NCBI RefSeq assembly: GCF_048771995.1
Contig: NC_133028.1
Span: 72,958,501 to 73,022,500, forward strand
Reading direction: 5' to 3'
Source: Taeniopygia guttata
Lineage: Eukaryota; Chordata; Aves; Passeriformes; Estrildidae
DNA: 64,000 bases
Part shown: positions 40,160 to 49,795 of the stretch, one piece after another
How the letters are laid out: each line of letters opens with the position of its first letter
Position numbering within the stretch: position 1 is the first letter of the stretch
Notes under the pieces: model-generated
The model's database searches: none
Seen by the model: the letters and a program-made list of their open reading frames with translations, nothing else
What the model was told of the DNA's origin: nothing
Made by a program: the position numbers and the translations under genes

Positions 40160-41330
40160 ACATAGCACTACTTCTCGGTTACTTTGAATTGTGTATCTGC
40201 AGTTTGTGTTTCCAAGTTCCTTCTTGCTTCGCCACAACCAAGGAGTTTTTGCTTTTTGCTCAAATTATGCTCTTGTCTCTTGTGTAATTTCATTTTGTTG
40301 AATTTCTATCTATGGGGTATGCTGACAGTTCTTGGTTTGAGCATGGCTTAAAGGAAGAAACAGATTCCTGAGTATATGGTCAAGGCTTGGGTTCCACATG
40401 TCTTCTTTTGTGTTCTTCCTTTACATTCTCCATCAAATAATTTTTCTCATTTGTATCAGACTCATCAGAGTAAAAATCCAGACAGGAATTTGTGTTTCTG
40501 TACTACCTAGAGGGATGGCACATTAGTTGAAGTATATTTTATTATAGTGCCTGCAGTATCAGTTGTCACACTCCGGTCTTTCTCATAAGGGTTCTTTTAT
40601 TTCTGTAGATCTTGGTAGACTCTAATTTGTTTTTCCCAATCAAACTTGATATCTCCTCTTTTGAAGATGTGACCAAAGTAAGTTGCTTAGTGTATGCTGA
40701 TTGACATTTTGCATGAAATTTTGCGGATTGTGCTGTTTCATTAGGCTTTTGTCATTGCTTTCTACTCTTGCCAGGTACTGTAATGTGCGAGGATCACTGA
40801 TTCCTGTTGCTCTTGTTAGTATTACATGTACCAGTTCCTGATGTAGGTTTTGCTCTAAAGAGTATCTAGACTCAGAGAGATGGGTTTTTTCCAAATAATG
40901 CTAAAACAGTTCCTTTGGTGTTGGTATTTATAACAAGTTACAAGTATGTGGCATTCAGTGGTGACAGGCTATAGATGACAGAATTTGGGACTGATAGGTT
41001 GTCATGTTCTTTGAACCTAGGGTCAGTGAATATGTGAGGTACCCGAGTATTTCCTTTTGCAGTCTAATTGCTGAGTTCATTCATCCTGATAATCTTTTTA
41101 ACACTACTGAACCATGCTGTACAGTAGAGTTCTTCGTCTGGCTGAGACCTTTTTGTTATTCTTGAGAGCGAGTTCCTCAGTGCATACAATCATATGGTAT
41201 TTGCACTTTATATAATATCTCACAAGACATTTGAAGGCATAACTGTTCTAGTCTGTTTCCTCCTAATTTTTTCTACCATGACATATCCTGTGATAAACTC
41301 TGCTCATATTGTGACGTTTTTATCAGTTTA
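40160..41330 (-). pseudogene. Decayed coding relic of an unrecognised protein, no intron seen
   Basis: Minus-strand translation gives long protein-like segments that pass from frame to frame with few stops over about 1.1 kb. One runs 41147 to 40938 (70 codons, one internal stop at 41064-41066; includes DEELYCTAWFSSVKKI and VPHIFTDPRFKEHDNLSVP). The next, 40894-40640, includes GISDPRTLQYLARVESNDKS and NLLWSHLQKRRYQV. After a frame change, about 40497-40300 reads with DFYSDESDTNEKN and then KEEHKRRHVEPKP. Composition is balanced and charged, unlike chance AT-rich frames. Several frameshifts and stops make it non-functional. With no intron gaps visible, a processed pseudogene or one large dead exon fits best; a retroelement ORF is possible. 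I do not recognise the family. No poly-A tail or target duplication is evident, so the ends are approximate. Confidence 0.6.
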
Positions 41331-41587
41331 ACAAGCTTTTAATTTCTGAAGTTTTTTATAAATCTATTTTACTACTTAGAGAAAGATATATATATCTGAC
41401 ATTTTAAGATTTATACCAGCATTTTTTATTTAATTTCTCTCCTTCTGTGAGGAGCATAGGGGAATCTGTGAGTCTTCTTAAGGCTTTTTTTCCTCACAAC
41501 TCTTTTTCAGAAGGTTCCTTATCAGCTGGCCTTGGGGCAGCTGAATTCTTAGTAAGGGATCTGACAGGGAGTGCAATTTGCCATTTC

Positions 41588-41682
41588 AGTTTATTGATAA
41601 AGCTATTACACAGAATAGGTGCTAAGATGGATCCATAAGGAACCCGATTTCTGGACTTAGAACAAATCATTAATCACTACTC
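41588..41682 (-). mobile_element. CR1 LINE fragment (reverse-transcriptase region)
   Basis: Minus-strand translation includes RVPYGSILAPILCNSFINKL. This lines up with the conserved CR1 reverse-transcriptase segment of the form GVPQGSVLGPVLFNIFINDL, just before the catalytic FADD. Upstream, gtagtgattaatgat matches the RVVINDxx part once a frameshift is allowed. The FADD motif itself is not readable, so only a short, very old piece remains. Its neighbour on the right is the LTR at 41790. Confidence 0.62.
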
Positions 41683-41789
41683 ATTGTTGGCTTCACTGGG
41701 AATCTTTTGTGAATGTCTTCACATTTATCAGGGAAAAAAATTCAAATTCTGAATAAAATAAATTTCCCCCACATTTGAAAACACTTTGT

Positions 41790-42050
41790 TGTGGTTTGAC
41801 ACGGAAAAATTATTTTTCTCGGAAGGAAGAGGTCAATTGGATATTGACCAATTGAAGGTGGACACGCCTCTGAGAACACAGAGGGGTTAAAAGCAGAATT
41901 CCCAGGAGAACTCGCTCTTTGGTTCTGGTCAGGATGCAGTGGAGGCTCTTCACTGCCCAGCATCGAGCTGGGTGGGGGAGAGGTAGAGCCATGTGGTCTT
42001 CAATGGTAGGCCCAAGGGTGGAGGGGGCTGGAAACCCCTGTGTAGGTCAT
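41790..42050 (+). mobile_element. Probable ERV LTR starting TGTGGTTTGACACGG
   Basis: A GC-richer block begins TGTGGTTTGACACGG in AT-rich surroundings. It has a TATA-like gttaaaagc near 41887, then the phrases agaattcccaggagaactcg, catcgagctgggtggggga and cccaagggtggagg, which I associate with passerine ERV LTRs. Two overlapping inverted repeats lie at 41831-41855. The right end is not resolved and could reach about 42260. Minus-strand frames at 41742-41992 and 42000-42260 overlap it and are treated as shadows. No internal gag-pol sequence follows, so it is probably solo or truncated. Confidence 0.6.
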
Positions 42051-45000
42051 TTTCAGCACAACTAACTCTTCTTTTTTTATTTCTAAGTTTTTGTCCTGAT
42101 TCTCTGCTATATCCAAACCTGACAGATCATTTGGAGAACAAGGATATTCCCTTTTAACCTCCCTTCCAGCTTTCTGTGGTAGTCTTGTTCGTGAATCTAT
42201 GTTTTGCCTTCCAGCTTCTAAACCCCTTTTTCCTATTGAGGTAATTTTATTCATAATCACATATTAAGAGAAGATCTATTTTCCTCCTCTTCAAATCCAA
42301 AACCCACTTATAAACTGGAAAACACTGTTACAACAGTACAATGGTTTTCTCACTAGATATCAAACACATCACATAATCATAAATAAAAAAGGCAATTCCT
42401 CTTAACCATTTGTTAATAAGGTATTTAGAATTACTACTTTGTACTCTCTGCCATGCTAATATGCTTTAGTATTTCAGATAAGAAAAGCCATTATGAGAAA
42501 TGCAACAATAATTCTGAGCAAATCCACACTTTTCAGTTTTCAACCGAGACATACTTGTAAATTGCTACATAATTTTAACATCTGCTCATTTCACATAAAT
42601 ATCATAACACAAGGTATGGAATTATACAAATGATGTCCAAACAGCCTTAGTTTCTTTTTTTGTTTGTGGCTTTACATTTATTTTCTCAAAGTTGCATTAC
42701 TAAATATATTTATAAAATTGATGTTAGAAAATAGTCTCTTCAGCAAAAGGATTATTGCTGTGGCCATGTAACACATACACTTTGGCAAAAGGGGAAGGAT
42801 TCTCTTGCTTTGTATAGCTTTAAGATTTACCAAAAGTAAGATACAAGAGTTACAAATATGTGTGTGATATGCTTTGGTTCTGATGTTTTATATGTTCTTC
42901 ATTTTCATGGCATTTAATTATCGTGGTTCTCTGACTCATCAGCTCTTCCATTATCCATTTCTGATGTTTTACTGTGTGGCTCTTAATAAAAAGAGGGCAG
43001 AAAAAGTAAAATACAGTACTTCTTACTTATTCAGCACATTCAACTGCTTTCTAGTCACAAGTCTCTTGCTTAGAGTTGGATGCTTAATCAGAACCTTTCC
43101 CAACCCCAAAACATTTATTCTGAACCTATATGTGCAAAAGTGCCTTAAAATATTTTTATTAACTGATCTGTTTGAGTCCTGCAAATGTAATGCCAGAAAT
43201 CTGTTTTCACATAGCAAGTCTGGTGTCATGGTTCGGAGAGTAACTCTTTTTTGGGGGGATGGAATGGTATACACCTGGAAAGGTGATTGGACATGGTGTT
43301 AACCTCTGAATAGCTCTGCTTTTTGTTTGAGAGTACCTTATTTACCAAATATTTCAGTCTTCAAGCCTCAGTTTGGGAAAGACTATTACTTATGTTCAGA
43401 GGGCATTCTCCAGTCTTTTTCAGAACCTTACATCTTGTGTAAAAAGCTGTGGTTTCCTAGTAGGTGCACTCACATACACCTACCTGCATAGGAAATGTTG
43501 CTGATTCAGCCTTATTTCATATGTCATAGATCAGCAGCAGCCAAAAATGCAGGATTAAACTATTTGAAAGAGCAGGATTAAACTATTTGAATTTTGAGTG
43601 CTTAGTATCTTGGTTTTCAAGGTCACTGTTGCATACAATTGCCTTCAAATAATTTATAGTTTGCTCATTTGCTCTATATGGAAATTATTTAACCAAAGAA
43701 ATGTCTTTTGAAAGAACTTTTATCAGCAATGTAGGAAATTATCTGGTGAATATTAATAAGCATGTCTAGTGTCTGATGCCTGAAAGTAAATTTTAAGTGT
43801 TTGATCCTTAGCTGCACTGCAGTCAGCTTCAGCCACTTACGTAGATATCATGAGTAAAACTGAGAAAAAAAGAAAATACAAGAAAGAGGCTGTTGGCGTT
43901 CATTACTTGAAACAAGTGGCTTCACAGGCTGGAAGTGAAGTAGCTTTGTTCTCTGTTTCTGAATGATTGAAGGGCCAACATGTTTATTCTTTAGAGCACA
44001 ACAGATCTTCCACAAGATAAGATGCAACCCTCCTATGAGGGCTTTGACCTCTGGCTTGTCATGCCAAGCTGGCTGTGGCAGAGTTATCCTGAGGCAGGAG
44101 GGAGAGGCTCCTTTCCACCACTGTGAGGATCCTGCTTCTGACCACATAGGAGGAAGGAGAGAAATGCAGCTTTTCTCTCAGTTTAGGAGTAGAATTGGAG
44201 TGGGAAGGGAGCTGAGGCGAGTCTCCATCATGTGCACAGCTGGGGTCAATGACTTCCATTCTCACAATGCCTACTCAGGGCACTGCTCCGAGTCCTCAGC
44301 ATGGTGCAGGGATGGGTGCATTTCACCTTGAGAGCTTTAAGGTTAGTGTCTGGCATCGGTGATTACATTTGCAATTCAAGTTAGTCTATTTTCTGCTTTT
44401 CAGCTTTTATTCAGCTGAATTTAGTGCTTGTGAAAGGTGTTCAATTGTTATTTCTGGAGATTGATCCTCCCCTTGTCCAACCCTACCCCTTCTGGTGTCC
44501 CTAATGCTGAAGAAATATCTCTTAGAAGTGAGAATAATGTTTCATTTCCATGTAGCTGTAACAGTTTTAATGAGTAGCTTTGTGTGGACGAACTTAAGAG
44601 AAATCTGAGCCTATCCATGTTCTGGAGTAGTAGCAAATAAATGACAGTGACTGTCACCTGGTAGAATCAATACCTTTTTTAAATGTTCTGCATTAAATTT
44701 GGGGCAATGCAAATTGGTGGGGGAAATAGATGTGGCTGAACTTGGCTTTGTGAGTTTCTGGGAAGTAAAGTAATATATCTCAAGATACTAGGAAAGTGGG
44801 TAAATCAGCAGGGATGTTTTGTTGGGTTTTCACAGTCACATGTTTCTAGCATGTAATGCATTGCCATCCAGACTGGGGGGGAAAAACTGGTATTTTAAAT
44901 AAATTATCAGGCTAATTTAAAGATCATTGCTATAGAGAACTTAAATATGCTCCAAAACGTGTTTTTGTAAAATGGGAATGACAGAATATGATGGTGTTGT

Positions 45001-48000
45001 CTAAGAACTGAGAACTGAAGCTGAAATTCATAGTTCCCATTAGGAGCTGTGTTAAAACTGGGAAAAAAAGAATTGGATGTCAGCTATACATAACTCCTGT
45101 GCAAAAAGTTTCCTGAGAGCTGCCATGTGCTGGGTATGTTTTAAATCATTCCAGCTGCTGGAGATTTAGAGGAATTGTTCAATGATAAGGGGAGAATGTT
45201 CTCTGCAGGTTTCTGGGAGGTAGCATGGTCTAATGGCAGATTCATTGGTCTGGACAAAGTGAACACAAGCATGCAGCTCTAAATTAGAAAGTACAGCTGA
45301 AAGCTGTCCTGGGTGTGCCCTCCTAGCTCAAGAAATTGGGAACAAGGCAAGAATTATGTTCACTTTCTGATCCTTAAGAAAGGAAAACCACAGGTACCAA
45401 ATGAAGCATTTCCTGAAGGTGTTTATAGAGCAGACCCCTTCATAATTCATATATGTGTCTATTTATGTATATACCTCCAGGTTAGCCAGCTATAGACTTA
45501 AAGTACATAACTATTTCTGAGTGCTTCTAGAGGAAATTTGACTATTTCCCTCAAAGAGTGAGGATTAAGTCTTAATGTCTCACGTCTTTGGTGGGTTAAC
45601 TGATATATAAATAAAAGGGAATGTCATACCTTTCAGCCATTTTTGTAAGGAATCAGGGTTTCCTGCACTTCAGGATGCAAATAGAGTTTGGTTTTTTGAC
45701 TGTGTTGGGAGGCAGGCATGAAATAAACATCAGGTTACTCAGCTGTGTTGAGACATAAGCCTCTATTGGTCTTCTCCACCAGAGTTTTGGTGATCATAAG
45801 GAATCTGAGTTTTGAAAGCTGGTTGGCCTCTGAAGTTTTTTATCTTTCTAGGCTAATGTAGCTGTTTGAAGATTACAATTTTAAATTTTTTCAGCCATCT
45901 GTAAGTCTCACTTTTAGACTTAATATATGGATTTGGATTTTAAAACTTGTCTTAGCCAAATGAATGTGAACTTCACTAAAGCCTGGAAGCTAAAAGTGTG
46001 AAATTTGAAATAGGCTCAGAATAGGAAGTCTGAGCTTGCTATTTGATATTATTGAATGTAGTGCTAGACTACTCTTTTCAGCCCAGAACTTTAAAAGAAT
46101 TTTGCAAAAGTCAAGTAAGATTTCAGAAAAGATACAAGGATGAGCCTTGCAGGAAAAGAAGAATTTTGTAATAGTAAGAAAATCTAAGTTGCTGAAATAA
46201 AGGTACAGAAGCATTTTGAGTACTCATTATAAGTATGTTTTTGGGGATGAGCTATCCAGCAGCAAGTAATTCTTCATGGTACAGGAAAAAGTAATACAAC
46301 ATCCAGTTTGCAGTTGAAGTTGGGTAAATTGAAATTAGAATTAAATGTGTATTTTTAACTTAAAGTACTGCAGCTATTGAAAGTGTGTTTGAGGATGTCG
46401 TGAAGTGTGTAAATTTTATTCTCTGAAGTCTGTAAATTTAAGACTGGATGCGTTTCCAAAGGTGAGTTGTAAATCAAAAAGTTGGACTAATTACACACAT
46501 ACACATATATAGTTCTTTAGTTTCTCATGCAGGAAATAATCCTAAATTTTCTAAATTCAGCTCAGTGCAAGATGTTGCAGGCAAAACTACTTGGCACTTC
46601 ACATTTAGGGAGCTATTAAAGATGATGCTGGCAAATGCTAATTTCCTCTCTCCTAAAATCAGCATGCTGGGGGAGTGTGTAAGCAGCTCCCCTGTGGTGC
46701 ATGATAGACAATAATTTTTATCTCAAGGGAGCTCAATTCCCCCCATTTTTAACTCCCCAGTGTGGCCTTTTACTCATGGGAGAGATAAGGCCCCAAACTG
46801 GTGAGGCATGCAGGGGGGTATCCTAACTCAGCTGCACAGAGCAGGAAGGGGAAAAAATCACTTGGTGATCCCTGGCTTTAGTATTGGCTATAGTACCAAG
46901 GCAGAGAGAAAAAAACCTGCTTTTCAACATCTGTCTCTGTGCACTGAAGTTATTTCAGCTAAGCTCCCCAGGCAGCAGAGAATGGAGACAGGTTCAACTA
47001 TCTATAGCACAAATATGGCATAGAAACTTCCACTTAAAACCTGTTGATTGGAAATAGTTTTGGCAGAATTGCACCTAATTAGTCATGTCTTTACTTTTAG
47101 ATAAATATTTTTGCTAAGTATTCATACAATATGGCTAGCACAATGTTTTAAAATTTTTGTTTTGCAGCAGAATGAAACAATTCCATGAGATGTAAGGAAT
47201 CCAGAAATGCTCATGAGCAGTCACTGCTGATTTCAACCCACAGACAGAAAATATCTGAGCTGTGTTATGAGAGCTTTAGATGCATTCAATTGAAATCAGG
47301 ATTGCTCTGTGAACAAATACCAGAGAGAATAAATTTGCACTGATTACCATTAGTGTCAGACTGACACCCTAGAAAATTTAATCTTACTTACAATGCCAAT
47401 TTAAGAAATGCTTAAGCACGCTCTTAAGTATAATTAAACATATGCTTAGTCCTTCACTGTTTTGGGGGCTTTTCACTGAAATGTGTGCACAGGGCCAGCA
47501 GCCTCCCTGGTAAATTCTGCACCCCACATAACTTCCAGGCTTACATTCTGATTTATTTTAGTGTTAGAAGAGAAACTGTAATTCATTATGCAATTACTTA
47601 GTCAAGAGTTGTAGTTCCTGCTGGCTGTGACTGTGTATAGAAAAAGCAACAAATGCACATTAGAAATTACCTTGAAAAACAATAAAAAACAATCTCTGGG
47701 TACTTAAGGATATTGACACTAATTGTGTATTTTAGAGGACAAAGTTCCTAATTCAAATCAGAAAAACAGGTACTAGGTAGGCTTTCCCTGTGCAGTTGTC
47801 ATAATTTATGGGATTTCTGTGTGAATGACCATAGCAGTGGGCAGAGGGACTGCTCCTGTAGTGCTGGGATCTTGATTTGGTGGGTACTGTTTTCTAACTC
47901 CAGATACAGTACTATTTTTGTGCCTCATCAATCTCTATATCCTCATTTCATATTTTAATGTGCACGATAGCAATCCTAAATGAATATATATCTATATTTA

Positions 48001-48899
48001 AGGCATTGCTCATCAAACCTGGGGTAGCGTGGATAAATACATTACAAAGATAACCACCCTCTGTTTAGAAAACAATGTACCAAAAGCTGAGATCTTAATG
48101 GTCACTATGACAGCTTTTTTCACTTTATTTCTTCAAGAAAAATGTTAATTTAAATGTATGCTGGATTTTCAAAGTGATTTCCTCTTTTTTTCAGTATCAC
48201 TGAAAAGTCTCTGAATCAATTAAAGATGGGAGGTTATCTCAATATAATTTGTTTTCTATTGATGTCCTGTAGTCGTTTTCTCATTGTATATCTTGGGGTG
48301 CCTTTAACATTCTCTGATGTCATATCATTCCCAATAGCAACTTTTCATCCTTTGTAAATGACACCTCTTGATGACCCTGGCCTGTTGTGATTATGGAATT
48401 AAGGAATGCATTTAATTTCATTCATATCTTTGCTGTCAGCACGTTATTTTTGCCATCTCTCTGAACCCCACTGATCTGTCTTCATGATGCTTTAATGTAC
48501 TTGAGGAAAAGTCTTAGCTCAGCCTCTTGCACAGTTTATGTCCATTTTCCTTATTTGACTCATCTTTCCTCATTTCAGCTTCTACCTGTTTTATATTATA
48601 GCTAACATAGGATGCCTTTCTATCCTTGATTACATTATGCAGGTCTGATTTCCTCCAGGCTGGGATCCTCTTTCCTTTCTCACCTTTTCAGCCAAATGAA
48701 ATGCAGAAAGACTGAGCATATTATGCACAAATACCCTATGAACAAACATTTCTTCTTTGCGTTCATAAACTCCTTACTTTCTTCAAACCTGTTATTTCAA
48801 AGTTTCTATATGGATTTGTTTGTATTTCTTTTTGTTTGAGAGTTTTTTAATGTTTTGTGACTACTTCTACTATAACATCTAAACTTTTGTGACTTCTTG
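42051..48899. other. Gene-free sequence
   Basis: No gene is supported. The 142-codon plus frame at 42874-43302 is rich in F, L, C and K, as AT-rich DNA produces, and lacks a recognisable domain. A GC-richer patch at 43960-44340 opens frames on both strands (122 plus, 99 and 68 minus) without a recognisable product. A 20-bp direct duplication lies at 43549-43591. A GC-richer patch at 46650-47020 is also unassigned. Confidence 0.6.
43549..43591 (+). repeat. Two-copy 20-bp direct duplication
   Basis: The 20-mer gcaggattaaactatttgaa occurs at 43549 and 43572 with three bases between (23-bp period). Perfect identity suggests a recent event. Confidence 0.9.
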
Positions 48900-49035
48900 T
48901 CCTTCCTGCAAGGTTGGTAAATCGTTCCATGGTTCAAACCCAAAATCACAGCTGTTTCCAGCTGCCTGCCAGGGTCTCAAATGCTTCTGACCTGGGCCTG
49001 GAACCTCCAAAAATGTCTGAGGGACGTTTTGAGTT
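48900..49035 (-). repeat. Unassigned interspersed repeat next to CR1
   Basis: On the minus strand this reads through aggttccaggcccaggtcag, gaccctggcaggcagctgg and gattttgggtttgaaccatg, phrasing I associate with dispersed passerine repeats, possibly LTR-derived. It directly adjoins the CR1 fragment to its right. The junction and family are uncertain, and part may be a divergent extension of the CR1 tail. Confidence 0.35.
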
Positions 49036-49205
49036 CCCACAGGCTTAGACACTTCTCCCTAGAGCAGGTTGCTCCAAGCCCCATCCAGCCCGGCCTTGAG
49101 ACTTCCAGAGATGGGACACTGACAATTTCTCTGGGCAACTCTTCCAACCACTCACTACCCTCATGTTAAAGGCTTTCTAAACCTACCACATTTTTCGTCC
49201 TTCTC
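49036..49205 (-). mobile_element. CR1 LINE 3' region fragment
   Basis: The minus strand reads tgagggtagtgagtggttgg, agttgcccagagaaattgtc, cccatctctggaagtctcaa, ggccgggctggatggggctt and gagcaacctgctctaggga. This is the avian CR1 3' segment whose consensus runs ggtggtgaggcactggaaca, ggttgcccagagaggttgtg, ccatccctggaagtgttcaa, ggccaggttggatggggctt, gagcaacctggtctagtgga. The element is 5'-truncated and moderately diverged, and its terminal octamers are lost or obscured. Confidence 0.85.
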
Positions 49206-49588
49206 TGACAGTGACTGGATTTTTCCTGGCATCTGAAAGGAGCTGGTTTTGTCTGTAGAGATTAGGCTGATGGTGCTTCCAGTACAACAGTAATGTGGTC
49301 AGGCTGCACAGAAGACAAAGCATTGAAAAAACATGCACACCCCCAAAACATGGCTCTGTGTCTAGGCAGGAGATTTCTGGTGATGCTAACAAGCTTCAGT
49401 ATTGCAACCTAATCAAGAAAGCGGCAAGCTTTAAAATCGCATCAGCTGAGTCAGCACAGCTAAAGATCAACCTCATGAGCTAACCTTACTTGATTGCAAT
49501 GGCTGATATTTGCTAGCTTGGAGTGTGGGAGGAAACAGAGGGATCAAATGTTATTTATGAATGTCAAGTCATTATTTTTTTCTTCATG
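49206..49588. other. Gene-free sequence between CR1 and AT tract
   Basis: About 380 bp of ordinary sequence. Short frames on both strands (69 codons minus, 62 codons plus) overlap each other and show no recognisable motif. Confidence 0.6.
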
Positions 49589-49795
49589 AGTATATTATTA
49601 ATATTATATAATTTATTGTGTATAATATATTTTAAAATAATTCTATATAATTATATTTAACTCTAATTATATATTATATATAATTATGTATAATATAGCT
49701 CATAATTTTTAATTATTATATAATTATATAAGCATATTACTTATTGTATTATCATTATATAAATATATACTGTATGATATAATTTACAAATTGGC
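49589..49795. repeat. AT-rich low-complexity tract
   Basis: About 200 bp consisting almost only of A and T, with many short self-complementary words such as aattatat, tatataatta and taatatatt. It is a degenerate AT repeat rather than a clean microsatellite. It could extrude hairpins or unwind easily; this is inferred from composition. Confidence 0.9.

Noticed and set aside
42000..42260. 86-codon charged minus-strand ORF next to the LTR
   Set aside because: It looks somewhat protein-like but is short, overlaps the LTR end and has no recognisable match; kept only as a note.
42874..43302. 142-codon plus-strand ORF as a membrane protein
   Set aside because: The hydrophobic residues follow from T-rich sequence; there is no plausible gene structure.
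43963..44331. 122-codon plus-strand ORF
   Set aside because: Frames are open on both strands in a GC-richer patch, with no recognisable product.
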